A DNA stretch of 64,000 nt from Corydoras sp. C115 (lineage: Eukaryota > Chordata > Actinopteri > Siluriformes > Callichthyidae). The translations under genes and the position numbers were made by a program. Of the stretch, positions 1 through 14,400 are shown in pieces (position 1 is the first letter of the stretch; every line of letters begins with the position of its first letter). The stretch covers positions 871,501 through 935,500 of the forward strand of contig JAFMOC010000051.1 of the NCBI GenBank assembly GCA_019802505.1, written 5' to 3'. The notes below the pieces were generated by a model, which was given only the letters and a program-made list of their open reading frames with translations, did not search any database and was not told where the DNA came from.

Positions 1-1300
1 AGCACTACTAATATTAATAATACTGTTTGGTAGGATCTATATGTGTGATAATTGTGTCTATAATTGTGACTTTTTGTTACAATAATCAGAGATTGAAAGT
101 TGTTTTTCACACTGACTTAAATTCCAGATTTTTGCTTTTTGCTGTTACTCTTTTTGGAAATGCAGGTTTTCCTTCAGACAGCGATAATAAAATTGAGGTT
201 TGTGTAAGAGTGTAATGCCCCTTTTAGCAGATAACAGAGCTTTCCAAAGCCTTTCAAAGTAAGCTTGTATATTTTTAATAATTTTGGGGTTATTTTTACT
301 CAGTCTTCCTTCCAGAATGCTTCTATTTCTGAGATCCTTTTGGCCGTCTTCCAAGCACTGAATGTTTAATATCGACCTGCGATGCTCTGTGATGTTCCAC
401 TGATCGTCACATAAACACGTTAAAATAAATTATTCACATATTCTCATTCATTTTCACTTTTTTTTTTTGCATTTTCACCTCAAAAAGCACCAGATTTAGT
501 TTTAATCTTTACAATACTGTTAAGTGACTGGATACAGATCATATAAGGAAAGCTATATTACAGTGCCATTGCACACAAGTGAAAATACTGTGAAAATATC
601 TCACCACATAGACTCTTACTAAGAAATTCAGGATTGTGGTGCCATTAAACATGAGGCATCTATGTCCAGCCAAAACCATGTGCTTTAAACTACCATTTTC
701 ATCATATGGCATATGCTTGCTTGCGTATAGTCATGACATACCTATATGAAGGTTGAGCAATTCATTAAAAGCACTAGTGCCTGACAATAGAGATTGTCTC
801 TATTTGCTGTTTGCTTCTTTTGTTATTTTCTCAGCTCATCGAATTTTCGACTGTAGCCAGTTCTGCTGTTTAATTCCCTGCACATGCACGGAAATGCTCA
901 GAACAATCATTCACCATATTTGCATTCTGCCTGTGTTGCTGCAGCTCCATGCTCCCGTCCTTTGTACAGCCAGCTGGATAATGACATGAGGCAGAATGCC
1001 TGGGGAAACGAGCATGCCAGGCAACAAGCGAATCACACGGCGTGAAATTTTAATGCACACACCATGTGCATCTGCTTTTGGAGAGTTCATACAACAAACA
1101 TTCCCTGGTTCACAGGGAAAGCCTTTAGGAATACCCAAAAACCCAAAAAAAACCTATTTTATATTATTTTTGAATGTGAGTTCTGGAATGTTCTGTGATC
1201 AGTGTTTGTGGAATGTTGCTCACATTACACATTTAAAAATTTTAAAAACAGTTGTGTTGTCCCAGAGATTATATGGCTTTTTTAGTAAAGTAGTCCCCCT
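1..1300. other. no gene seen
   Basis: AT-rich sequence; short ORFs only, none family-like. Confidence 0.6.
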
Positions 1301-1302
1301 TT

Positions 1303-1439
<137 letters not shown>

Positions 1440-1441
1440 GG

Positions 1442-1575
1442 GGCGGCACGGTGGCCTAGTGGTTAGCACGTTCGCCTCTCAGCACTAGGGATTCCCGGTT
1501 CGAATCCCCATTTGGGTGGAGCCTCCATGTTCTCCCCGTGTCTGCGTGGGCCTCCTCCGGGTTCTCAGGTTCTCA
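1442..1575 (+). mobile_element. tRNA-derived SINE (family A), 5' part only
   Basis: Starts GGCGGCACGGTGGCCTAGTGG (box A region) and has GGTTCGAATCC (box B). It stops after the GGTTCTCAGG stretch, so the 3' half is missing. Confidence 0.85.
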
Positions 1576-1789
1576 GGTGCTGCATCATGGTTGAACCTGT
1601 ATTCTAACCCCTACCATAGCAACTACATTCTGCTCCTATCGTGCCATTTCTAGTATAATCACATACTGTTTACAAGTATACAATTTATTATGCACCCTAA
1701 AAACACGTTCTGTTTTGCTGGATAGGCAATATAATCAGAAAACTTTAAAATAATTATAACTTTTATCTTCTATAAGTCCTGTATCTGTT

Positions 1790-2897
1790 CTGATCTCAGT
1801 GGTCTGTTCTCAATGGGCTGATCTCAGTGGTCTGATGTCAGTGGTCTGATGTCAGTGGTCTGACCTCAGCGGGCTGATATCAGTGGTCTGATCTCAGTGG
1901 TCTGATGTCAGTGGTCTGATGTCAGTGGTCTGACCTCAGCGGGCTGATATCAGTGGTCTGATCTCAGTGGTCTGATGTCAGTGGTCTGATGTCAGTGGTC
2001 TGATCTCAGTGCTCTGATCTCAGTGTTCTGATCTCAGTGGTCTGATCTCAGTGTTCTGATCTCAGTGGTCTGATCTCAGCGGTCTGATCTCAGTGGTCTG
2101 ATCTCAGTGGTCTAATCAGTGGTCTGATCTCAGTGGTCTGATCTCAGTGCTCTGATCTCAGTGGTCTGATCTCAGTGTTCTGATCTCAGTGGTCTGATCT
2201 CAGTGGTCTGATCTCAGTGGTCTGATCTCAGCGTTCTGATCTCAGCGGTCTGATCTCAGCGGTCTGATCTCAGTGGTCTAATCAGTGGTCTGATCTCCGT
2301 GGTCTGATCTCAGTGGGCTGAACTCAGCGCTCTGATGTCAGTGGTCTGATGTCAGTGGTCTGATCTCCGTGGTCTGATCTCCGTGGTCTGATCTCAGTGA
2401 TCTGATCTCAGTGTTCTGTTCTCAGCGTTCTGTTCTCAGTGGGCTGATCTCAGTGGTCTGATCTCAGTGGTCCGATCTCAATGGTCTAATCAGTGGTCCG
2501 ATCTCAGCGGTCTGATCTCAGTGTTCTGATCTCAGTGTTCTGATCTCAGCGGTCTGATCTCAGTGTTCTGTTCTCAGTGTTCTGATCTCAGTGGTCTGAT
2601 CTCAGCGGTCTGATCTCAGTGTTCTGATCTCAGTGTTCTGATCTCAGCGGTCTGATCTCAGTGTTCTGTTCTCAGTGTTCTGATCTCAGTGGTCTGATCT
2701 CAGCGGTCTGATCTCAGTGTTCTGATCTCAGTGTTCTGATCTCAGTGTTCTGATCTCAGCGGTCTGATCTCAGCGGTCTGATCTCAGTGTTCTGATCTCA
2801 GTGTTCTGATCTCAGCGGTCTGTTCTCAGCGATCTGATCTCAGTGTTCTGATCTCAGTGGTCTGATCTCAGGGGTCTGATCTCAGTGGTGTGATCTC
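1790..2897. repeat. 14-bp minisatellite, about 1.1 kb
   Basis: Unit GTGGTCTGATCTCA with variants (GTGTTCTGATCTCA, GCGGTCTGATCTCA, GTGGTCTGATGTCA), roughly 78 copies. The left part shows a 70-bp higher-order unit of five monomers; a 12-bp short unit GTGGTCTAATCA recurs. Confidence 0.95.
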
Positions 2898-3269
2898 AGC
2901 TCTGGTTTTTTGGCACGTCAGGCATTTTGAGTCTAAAAGGCAATAATTCCAGTTCCTACAAACACATGTAAAGAGTGGGCTAAACTCCTGAGACGCACAT
3001 GGTAATTAGTTTTCATTAGCGCGCACACCCTCGTGATTCATCTTTAAGCCTAATGCTGTATGGTTCTAATGAATCTGCTAATGTTCCAAACATATGGGCA
3101 GAGAAGCGGCGCTGTTGGCGACGGCATCGTTGTTTTGAGTCTTTTAACCGCTCTGTTGCGCACTCTAGTGGACATAACTCGTACTGCAAGGCATGTCTTC
3201 CAGCCTTGGCATTAACACAACTTCACATTGTTGAGATCAAATATTGTAAAAGCTTTTTTTTTTTTATTT

Positions 3270-3500
3270 AAAGGTTGCATTATATTAATTTTGTCAGCAG
3301 ATGCTTTGACAGACACACTGAGTGAAGTGAGCACACATGCCCGGAGTGGTAGACAGCCCTGGGTACTGAGGTTAGGTCTCTTGCCCAAGGGCACATCTGT
3401 AACACACAGCTGTAACACTTGGTGACACAGAAGAATTGACCCGGGGACCTTAAGATTACAAGGCTGGTTCCTTAACCACAAGCCTACGAGCGCCCCAGCA
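3270..3500 (-). mobile_element. degraded tRNA-derived SINE
   Basis: On the minus strand GCGCTCGTAGGCTTGTGG and GTGGTTAAGG resemble a tRNA head, followed by a box-B-like GGGTCAATTCT. A related GGTTAGGTGCCTTGCCCAAG block lies at about 38225-38335. Confidence 0.5.
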
Positions 3501-4016
3501 GTCAACTACCTACTTTTTTAAGTGCACCCCGTTGCTGCACACAATTACTTTATTATTTCCACTTACTAAACAGATGAACTTTGTATTTCCAGAATTCCAG
3601 AATGTTGTGGATCTGTTTTTCCTCATACTTTATCCTGTTCACTTTATCCTCTAATGATCACCTCAGAGTTACTGTTACTATTGGGATGATGGATGAATCT
3701 GAGCTCTGCAGTGACAATGATATGGTTGTGTTGCAGAGGTACAACTAAATTCATTCCAAAATTCCTTAGTTAGTTAAAATTAAAATTGTAATATATTTCA
3801 CATTAACTACTGGTCATCAGCCACCTCATTCTACCTTTGTTAGTGTAATATACCATATCTCCCTATAAATGTTTTATTTATCCATTTCTCTTGGGTACCC
3901 AATAGAACAAGCACAGTTCGTATTCTATTTGGGCAGTAAATCACTTCACTGGTTATGGTGGTGGTGTATTAGTGCATGTGTATTGCTCAGGTACAAGTGA
4001 AAAAAGACAACACCAC

Positions 4017-4017
<1 letters not shown>

Positions 4018-4106
<89 letters not shown>
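4018..4106. repeat. (TA)n microsatellite
   Basis: Uninterrupted TA repeat. Confidence 0.97.
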
Positions 4107-4108
<2 letters not shown>

Positions 4109-4310
4109 GTGTGTATAAACATTCCTAAGTTTCCTAAGTACTATGGACCCTGAGCACATGCTGAAAAGTTAATGTTGTTTAGCCTCAAGCAAGAGCAAAG
4201 CAGAATATAAAAAATATATATATATATAAAAAAAAACCTTACAACTTCTCCAGACTTCTGAGAAATTTGGCTAGAAAATACTCTGAATGCAAAGCAACTG
4301 AACAGAAATC

Positions 4311-6318
4311 TTTATTCAAGTATGAAAAATGTAAAGCACATTTTGAAATTGTAACACGTCTGTCGTGTACAAATTAACACAGTCATAAAAGCAACGATTA
4401 ACTCATTAACAAACGACGACTTGATTTCTTCCACAATTACCTTGAACTGCATAGAAATTGCATGATGTGGCAAGATCAACCTTCTTTGTGTTGGTCTCTT
4501 AAAACAATCAAATCAACACAAAACAGGACAATAACACCCTTTTAAAAAAGAAGTATTACTTTCCCGTTTCAGTATGCATGAAAATCAAATTAATAAAGTA
4601 GACGAGCATCAAGCAGACCAAGAACCGTCATTTAAAAAAGACCGCTTAATCCAACTTTTATTTCCTCTGACAGTTTTATGTGTTAATATTCTAACTTTTA
4701 ACCAGTTCAGTTTCTATTATAAAGACATCATCATTATTAGAAAATGCTCTAATATTTCGTTGGACCTTCGAAGGAAGGAAACCAAACTTTAAGCTACTGC
4801 ATATTCTGGCACACACTGCATGTGTTCATTGATCCTTCTTTTTTTTTTTTTTGGCCTACTCAGAGAAAATAATCCAGAGCATGGCACTTGCTGGATCTTG
4901 AGGCTTCGTGTGGTTGGTTTATCGAGTGTGTTCACATGTACAGACTGTTAATGTAACAAACGAACAACATTACAATAATGTAACCAATTAAACTTGCAGA
5001 ATATAATTGAACTACAGTATTAAACATGATATGAAGTCATTATAGTACATAATACGAGTAATCCGACCCATTACATCACCTCCCTTCTCTAGCACAGTGC
5101 TTATTAAAAAAAACAACTGCATTTTGAATCTTTTTCTATTGCACTAAATACTCAAGTTTTTGTACTTGACCTTCTGTTACAGTCACAACGTTATACGCTT
5201 TAACAAAATTGATTTAAAACAGTTCAATAAAAGCATTTTTCAACCTTAGTGATTGTTTCCGCTGAATGGTCGGATTCTGGATCAGCATGTTATTTCTAAA
5301 TGATATCCATCAACATGTTGTTGATGACTTAATTTAAAAATAAAAGCCTGAGAATTAGATTATAATCAATGGATGGATAGTTTAAGTTAAATCATGTATA
5401 TGTCAACACACTCAGGATTGTACATGTTTTTTCGATTGACATCATTTCATAGATATTATTTGGCTGTAAGTCACTGATGGCCATGCTAAGGAAACTGAAC
5501 TGTTAAAATTTGAGAATGTTGCAGTCGGCATTCATATTAAACCGGAATGTTCTGGATCTCATCAGTGGCATTTGATCAAAATCAAGACAACGGACAAATT
5601 AATTGTACTGCTCAAATCAGAAACAAGGGCTTTACACCTTCACTGGCTGGATTTTTGGTCTGACTGAGATGGAAGGTGATGGGAAGAAAGTGTAGAGGGA
5701 TTTGACATCAGCTCGCACACAACCGCAAAATAGAAATCTCATGGTACTGCCGGCTTCTAAGAAGACAGACATTGAATAATTGTTAGACTAACAATATGAA
5801 TGCAAAGTGCCTTGTAGTGCTGCTTCTGAAAAACGGGAACCTGGGATTTTCCCCATCTTGTTGTGGTTCGCCCTCTAATTGCTATCCATGCACAGAACAT
5901 GGGCCAAAAAAACGGTCTCAGCGCAGGTAACAGAGCTCGAACACATTTTACTTCCCTGTTTCTATAGCAGAGAAAAAATTCAACAATTGCAAAACACAAT
6001 TAAACAGTGCATGGGCTGCGTTTAAACATCAGCAACCCACAGACCGCCGCTCAGCTTCTCAAAGTGCTCCTTTTAAAATAAGAAAACCGTGGAATGCATT
6101 GCACTCAACTAGAATGTGCCATTTATTGCAAAATAACGAAAAAGAGAGAGGAAAAAAAGACTAATAGAAACTTGGTGCTCACAGAAGCCCCACCCGATGG
6201 CTGTGACTTGCAGTAACACAGTGAATCACAGGTGAGTCGGTGGTCACACTGACCCCCCCCCCCCCCCACCCCCTTGCCAGGTCTCTACTAAAGCCAAAGT
6301 GCTGAGGATCGCAAAGGA
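4311..6318 (-). other. candidate dtx3 3' untranslated region
   Basis: AT-rich, no long ORF, directly after the dtx3 stop. TTTATT (AATAAA on the minus strand) occurs at 6122-6127 and, in a typical 3'-end context, at 4311-4316. I cannot tell which is used. A C-homopolymer tract lies at about 6251-6267. Confidence 0.4.
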
Positions 6319-6394
6319 TCAGTCGGCGGTTATTCCTTTTTCCCGTAGCTCCTCAGTCACCCTCACGAGGTATGTAGGATCAGGGTAGCCAAAG
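6319..6394 (-). CDS. dtx3: dtx3 last coding exon
   Basis: After the acceptor TTTTAG the exon reads FGYPDPTYLVRVTEELREKG and then ITAD plus TGA at 6321-6319. This is the usual C-terminus of DTX3. The junction with the previous exon makes a Cys codon (TG+C). Confidence 0.9.
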
Positions 6395-8375
6395 CTAAAA
6401 GAAAAAGCACAAGCAAGAGCATTTCTTTAGAACAGTGTTTTTTAGAACAGAAGCGTTATAACGTACGTTCACCACTGCAAAATGGTGGAACGTTCTTCCC
6501 AACTCTGTCCGTAAGGCAGAATCACTAAACAGTTTTAAGAAACTACTGAAGACGCATCTCTTTAACAAATACCTGTTGTAGAGGGGGAAAAAAAAGGGGG
6601 GGGGGGCACAGCATCGAATAACAATTAGGTTTGATGAATTTACAGTATAGTTGGTTTTCTCCATGGCTTCTGACTTGTGGTGTTCTCATTTGTAAGTCGC
6701 TTTGGATAAAAGCGTCTGCTAAATGACTAAATGTAAATGTGGAACATGTAATAATGTAAAAATCATCTAAAATGACATTGTTGAGGTCGTAATTGTGTAT
6801 AAACATACCTGCTTTTTAAATACCATTAATAACTGATGCTGCTGTGAGTGTATTCATTCAAATAGCTTTGTCTATTGGGCAATCTGACCACTCAACACAC
6901 AGAGACGGAATTGATCCCACACACACACACACAAAACTACACTGCCTCTATCCCTACCAGAAATGGTGCTGTTGAATACTGTATAGTACCAAGTACTGTA
7001 CACCCTGTTACCCCAGTAACTGCTGTGCTCATCCTACAGGTTATCTCTGCACCTAATTCCCACTGCGCACTTTCAGTCTATAGTTTATAAATACTATATA
7101 CTGCATAATATAGGTTGTAGTGCACTGTCCTGTCCGTTTATTGCATTGTTCTACATCAATGTTGCACAATTTGTTGTCACGTCTGCACTTTGTCATCTGT
7201 TTTGCACTGTGTGTTCCATGTTGCACCATCGTCCTGGAGGAACATAATTCTGTTCCACCGTGTACTTGTACTTAGTTGGAATGTCAAGAAAAGCCTCTTG
7301 ACTTGCATGATCTCTGTATCGCAGCTGCTCATGGAGGAGGGTGTCCCACTGAGACTTGGTCCTCACAAGGTTTCTTCCTTAAAAACCTACAGCACCAGTT
7401 TTTCTTTTTCACTACCACTTCTCTCTTATACTTTGGAGGTTTAGACTTAAAAAAAACAAACTGTAAAGCTGCTTTGAGAAGGTACCATAAAAAGCATGAT
7501 ATATAAAAAATTCGCTTAAAATTTGTAGTTGAAATGCAGTTTGTCAGGTGAAAACAGAGGCTTTGCTCGTGGGAGGGAATTTAACACGCCATCAGCTTTC
7601 TGTGATGACTTAATATGGATAATAACCTCTTTAGGATCTATTTATAAATGTTTTAAGCCAACTTGTAAACTGCAGATATGCAATACTGGTTAGATACTTC
7701 AGACGGGATCCATCATGCCCTTAATGCAGTGTCTCATACACCAAGGACATGCTGCGCACAAAGGGCAAATCATTATGCCGCTGCGCTATGATTCGATAAG
7801 CGCCAGGGTGTGCCGGGTGTTGTGCTCCAGCAGGTACATTATGCTGTTCCACTGACGGCAAGAAAAAAGTAATTGTGAAACTAATTGAAAATTCATTAAG
7901 GTAATTAATCATTTAAGTAAATGTGAATAAGAGAAATGTAAATAATAACAGCGATCTTCAGAGTAATGGTCACCGCTGGGAAACATGCTTCAACAATGTC
8001 ATTGAAAACGAAGAGCCAGTTGACAATCCATGACTCTTTAGTACAATGGAGTAAACAAATGACTAATTACTCCAGACTTTTGACAAAATTAAAGAATACA
8101 CAGAAAATAAAACAGCAATAAGCTGCATTTCTATCTTAAAAAATAAATTGCTTATCACTCTGCTTCTTAGTAATTACTAGGGGTGAGCTGCAATATTCGC
8201 TGATTCGACGATTCGATTCGGAGAACCGTAGTCGACTATGAACCTCATAGTCGAATGTACCATTTTGACCACATGGGGGTGCCCATGGCTGCTGCTAAGC
8301 ATTAGTTTTTACATGAAATGTCTTTGTTTTCTTTATATATAGCCTTTTGTCAAATAAAATCATCCTAATTTCTAG

Positions 8376-8410
<35 letters not shown>

Positions 8411-11400
8411 TTTTCTTTTGTTAGAAAAACAAGTAAAATATAAAAAATATATATATTTTTTTAAAAAACCACGCTTATAGCGCCATCTTGTGGTGAAATT
8501 TTAACTGATTTGACTATCAGTCGACTATAGGGAAAATCTGACGAATCAGATTCGACTATGAAAATCCTTTGTTGAAGACACCCCTAGTAATTACAAATAA
8601 AATATAAACATAAAACTAAAGTTCACCACCATGTTGTCTTTTTACATTCATTGTCAGTTATCACTTTAATATATACCATATAGATACACTTTGCAGTGCT
8701 ACAGTCACAGACTGGAGTCCATCTGTCTCAACATACTTTATATTCCACCTTTACTCTGTTCTCTGTGTTCTCTAGTGTTTGATTTTTTGAGTAAGGAATT
8801 GTTCTCAGCTTAGGATTATAACTAAAGTGTTACAAACCTTTAGCAGAACTGCCGTTCCACGCATAGCAGCTCAACACACCACCGCCACATTTCACTGTAG
8901 TGCTAAGAATCATTTGCCGTGCAAATAATTTATAAGGCTTGGGGTTTCTGACCCTCACAGGGCAGATTAAAGGGCTATGGGGTAATTAAAGAAACATAGA
9001 CTACAGTCTGTAAGGCTACATGTATCCACATGATATGATTTCATAAAATCAAGAATGCATTTAGAAATAAGATGGTGTACCTAAAAAGGGGCCACTGAGT
9101 ATATGTGTTATTCATTCATTCATTATCTCTAGGGCCGCGGTGGGGTTCCCCATGCCCATCCAGGGGAGAACGTCCCGGGCGCTGGGCAGATAGACCCAGG
9201 ACAGGGCGCCAATCCATCGCTGGGCACACACTCACTCACACAGACACACTCTATATGGGGCAATTTTGAGAATTCAATTGACTTGATTCATGTTTTTGGA
9301 CTGTGGGAGGAAACCGGAGAACCCGGAGGAAACCCACGCAGACACGGGGAGAACATGGAAACTCCACCCAGATGGGGATTCGAACAGGGAATCCCTAGTG
9401 CTGAGAGGCGAACGTGCTAACCACTAAGCCACCGTGCCGCCCGTATATGTGTTATTGTGTTTTAATAATAATAATAATAATAATAATTTATTTGAAAGTT
9501 TTTGTCAGAAAGCAAGCAAACAAACTACAAAAACAAGTGCAGTTTATTAGCCATATTTACTAATGTGATTTGATGATGAATTTATAAATTGTTTGAATCT
9601 AAATAAAAATATGCTTAATAATCATAAACTTGTCAATCAAAGCCTTTAACCTGTGAGGTAGTAGGACCCAGGAGCACCTGAATATAGCATGTTGAGTGCT
9701 GCAAACAGAACCTGCTATGATATTCCTGATCTAATCCAGTATTATTGGCAGTGCTATTATGGGCTGTTGGTCAGTTGTGCTTTAGCTACTTAGGATTTCT
9801 GTTTAATAACTATATCTCAGAACGACTCGGAACCCTTAGACTGAATCGGTTGTGTCTCAGCAAAAACAGGAACGTGGGATTTTTTTCTTACCAAATTTGT
9901 GAAACGTTCTGCTTTTTACATTTCACAACAATTAATAAAGGAAATGTGACACAATGAAATTTTTGCTTTCTGTTTAAAGCCTTGCTGATAAATTCACAGA
10001 CGGCATTTTACGGAAAAAAAAACCCAATCTGTTCGTTTATATTCCAGAAAACAATGTCCAGAAATAGGCGTCACGGTGGCTTAGTGGTTAGCATGTTCTC
10101 CTCTCAGCACTAGGGATTCCCGATTCGAATCCCCATCTGGGTGGAGTTTCCATGTTCTCCCCGTGTCCGCGTGGGTTTACTCCGGGTTCTCCGGTTTCCT
10201 CCCACAGTCCAAAAACATGGATAAAGTCAATTGAGTTCTCCAAATTGAGTGTGTCTGTGTGTGTGAGTATGTGCCCAGTGATAGACTGGCGTTCTGTCCT
10301 GGGTCTATTTGCCCGGTGCCCGAAACGTTCTCCCCTGAATGGGCATGGGGAACCCCCCCCCCCCCCCGTGACCCTCATAGAGGATAAAGCGGAAGATACT
10401 GAATGAATGAATGAAATGTCCAGAAATATTTTTATATTTATTATTACATTAATTCATTCATTCATTCATTATCTTCTGCTTTATCCTATATTACGGTCGC
10501 GGTGGGTTCCCCATGCCCATCCAGGGGAGAACGTTTCGGGCGCTGGGCAGATACACCCAGGACAGGATGCCAATCACTCACACTGACACACATGCATACA
10601 CACTCTATATGGGGCAATTTTGAGAACTCAATTGACTTGAAACGCCACCCAGATGGGGATTCGAACCGGGAATCCCTAGTGCTGAGAGGAGAACGTGCTA
10701 ACCACTAAGCCACCATGCCGCTATTATTATATTATATTATATTTTATATTTTGTACGAACAAGTACACAAAAGTTAACTTGAAAACCTGTTTACTGAGGT
10801 CTAGCAAGTGCATTTGTTCCATTTGTGCAAATCTACTGACTAATGACTTGTCGTTAATTACAATAACAGCTTAATGGCCCATTTTGCACAGGAGTTTGCA
10901 TCTAATAAAGCAGTTGCTCATGCGGTGCTCCCCAGAGCCTTTGCACGCTTGGAGGAAAACACTACTTTTATGGCTCGTCCATTTAAACATTCTGTACTGG
11001 TTTTAAAAGCAGTTTAGTGAGGAAAGCAAATGTCTGAACATACCATCTTGGTCCACCCCAAATAGAGGTTTTGTGGTGGATATCATTCCAGGTGATGACA
11101 TTATGCATGCCTGTGGTCATGGAGGTTCCTATAGTGAAGATGAGCCTCTGTTCAAAAGCCCGTCGCAGCAGTCGCAGCACTCTGTTCCCCTCAGGACTAT
11201 CCGGGAGGTATGCCACTCGGTCTGTCCCTGGATATCGTACCCCAGGGTTCGGATGCTCTTGCTGGAGAAGTGACAGAACATAACACACATGATTCCTGTT
11301 CAGCAGTGTATTCAAGATATTAAATAGATGGGGATCCCTTGCCATATTGCACTCCCGAAATACTGCTAGCGTAGGCACTTGTGTGATGTCTATTATGTCT

Positions 11401-14400
11401 AGTGAACAAGAATAATTGTGTTCAGCCAACTAGACATGTTAATAAAAAAGGAAAAAAAAAAAAACAAATCACTGATGGATAAGCAAAGCGGCTTTCTGAA
11501 TTTAATTGCTGATGGACAGTCAAAGCATCAGAATGAGAAATCATAATCAACAGCCTTTAATTCACCACGACAACATGATCACAGGTGCACATGGGTCTCC
11601 AAATTGGACATGATGTGACTGATGAAATTAACACATAACTATATGGTGAAAGGTATTGGGACACTCATACATTACACTACAGCAAGCTTTATCACACCAC
11701 AATTTAAGTTGGTTCCCTTTGCAGCGATAACTATGTCCACTCTTTTAAGAAGGCTTTCTACAAGATTTTAGAGGGGTCTGTGAAAAAGAGCATTTGTGAG
11801 GTCAGGCGCTGATGTTGGAGGAGAGGGCCTAAGTCGCGATCTCTAATCCAGTTCTAGACCAGAGTTGTGGTCAAGGCTCTGTGCAGGCCAGTCAGGTTCT
11901 TCCACACCAAATCTCCACACTTTCATAGGAGACCTCGTTTTTGTGCAATGGGGCACGGTCATGCCTCAACAGAACAGGGTCTTCCCCAAACTGCTCCCCA
12001 AAATTCAATGTGTATCTCTAAAATGCATAGCTCTGCGCTGGATTATATATGTAAGAGGCAATGAAACTAAATTCAGTAATCAAGAGGTGAGAATATCAGA
12101 GTCATATGCTCGAGCCTATACTGCTCAATAAGCCAAAGATTGAAGCACATATATATATATATATATATATATACACATTCATTCATTCATTCATTCATTC
12201 ATCATCCGCTTTATCCTCTATTAGGGTCGCGGTGGGGTTCCCCATGCCCATCCAGGGGAGAACGTCTTGGGCGCTGGGCAGATACACCCAGGACAGGGCG
12301 CCAATCCATCGGTGGGCACACACCCACTCATACACAATCTATATGGAGTAATTTGGTGAATTCAATTGACTTGATCCATGTTTTTGTACTGTGGGAAGAA
12401 ACCAGAGACCCGGAGGAAACCTACGCAGACACGGGGAGAACATGGAAACTCCACCCAGATGGGGATTCGAACCGGGAATCCCTAGCGCTGAGAGGCGAAC
12501 GTGCTGACCACTAAGCCACCGTGCCGCTATATAAATACATTTTAATTAAAAACACGTATTTATCTGTGTTTACACACTGGGAATTTAAACGCTGCCTGTT
12601 TGCATGTCTGTGGACACAGAGTGGGGTTCCCAACAGGAAACCCATGCAGGCATGGGGAGAACATACAAACTTCATACATATGAGTCACCCCTAGAAGGAT
12701 CTATCTTGCTTATAAAAGTTCCTGAGTCGCAGTCACAATGTTTATCATAATTACTACTACTGAGTCTCAGCCTAATAATAAAATGGTGGCTCCTTTTATT
12801 TAGACTGTTTTGAACATGTTTGAAGATAAAAACTCTCTTCTCATTCATACTGACTCATTCACATGGATTAATATTCACTGCTTTCACTCCGGCTTAAAGG
12901 ACCATTGAATATAATTGAAGTAATTCAAATATTTAAAGGTCACAACAATGGCTTTTATTCTTCGATTAAATATTCTCCCTGAAGCGGGCTACTGCAATCA
13001 TTAATGAAGCTGAATCTATTTCTTTACTGGTGTGGGCAGTAATGGGCCAAAAGAATTCAATTTTAGCTTATTGAAACAGCTTTTTAACAATCACCCTACA
13101 CACTACAATGTGTTTTTATTCAGTAGATGTGTTGGTAACTTTAACTTGCTCCGGTCTGGAGTATAATTCATTTAACAGATGTTTATTAAAAAGATTTTTT
13201 TTTAATTAAAAAATACAAATTACATCTACTATTTTCTTTTAAATCTTTACTTTTGAATAAAAAGCCTGTTAGGATGAACTTCTGTACGACAGCACACCAT
13301 GTACAGTACAGTCCTGGCTATTAGAGAACAGGGTAAAGGGACGTACACAGTAGGGGTGAGCTGCAATATTCGCTGATTCGACGATTCGATTCGGAGAACC
13401 GTAGTCGATTATGAACCTCATAGTCGAATGTACCATTTTGACCACATGGGGGTGCCCCTGCTGCTAAACATTAGTTTTTACATGAAATGTCTTTGTTTTC
13501 GTTATATATATAGCCTTTTGTCAAATAAAATCATCATAATTTCTAGAAAAAAAAGAAAAAAAACAAAAAAAAAAAAAAAAGGTTTTCTTTTGTTAGAAAA
13601 ACAAGTAAAATATAATAAAAAAAAAAAAAAAAACTACGCCCTTAGCGCCATCTTGTGGTGAAATTTTAACTGATTCGACTATCAGTCGACTATAGGAAAA
13701 ATCTGACGAATCAGATTCGACTATGAAAATCTTTAGTTGAATACAGCCCTAGTGCACAGTATGTACTGTAGTCCACAAACAGATGGACTACAGTCTGGAT
13801 TTGTAGAACTACAAAGTCCATCTTTACTTAAAGTGGAATTGAGAACAGGGATAATAAGTGGAGGAAAGAGGTGTGTTCACTTTTAACTGCTACTGTAGTT
13901 TTGGTATGTGGCTGCCAGATGTTACAGAATATTTTCACCTCAGAAGAATCCTTTACTGTTAAAGCATGACTGTGTCTCTCTGCATAACACGCATGATTCA
14001 TGGATGAATTGTGTCATCATCTTTCCCTGGAAACCATTTGCACTGTTACGGTTACTGTTCCTGTGACCTGTGATGTGGTGATGGAGCCAAGTGGACTTAC
14101 TGACTAAAGCATCAGCAAACGGCTGGGGGGGATAGGGTGGATTTATCAAAGAAAACTGTCACTGGCAGAGTAAAGAACATGACTGAATCTTCTGGTCAGT
14201 TCACTCCTCAGTGTTGGAACCAGTCACTCTTTCATCATCAGATTGGCTCCTTGCTTGTTTAGAGGGTCAGCTGAGTCAGTCAAGTTCTTTTAATTAAAAA
14301 TTTTCTCACTGGAGTCCTTTAAAGTCTTTTAAACCCCAGCAGAATGTGTCAGTAGTAGGGCTGGGGCAACGCATCGACGGCGTCGACGTAATCGATTACC

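Larger units (their letters stand above)
6395..11043 (-). other. dtx3 intron 2
   Basis: Holds an L2 fragment, LINE-like pieces, one hAT-like MITE and three SINEs. No extra exon needed for the reading frame. Confidence 0.85.

Noticed and set aside
1790..2897. CRISPR-like array
   Set aside because: The 14-bp units are directly tandem with no spacers, and the DNA is vertebrate.
11865..12131. 88-codon ORF
   Set aside because: It lies within a dispersed transposon-like repeat whose reading frame is broken.
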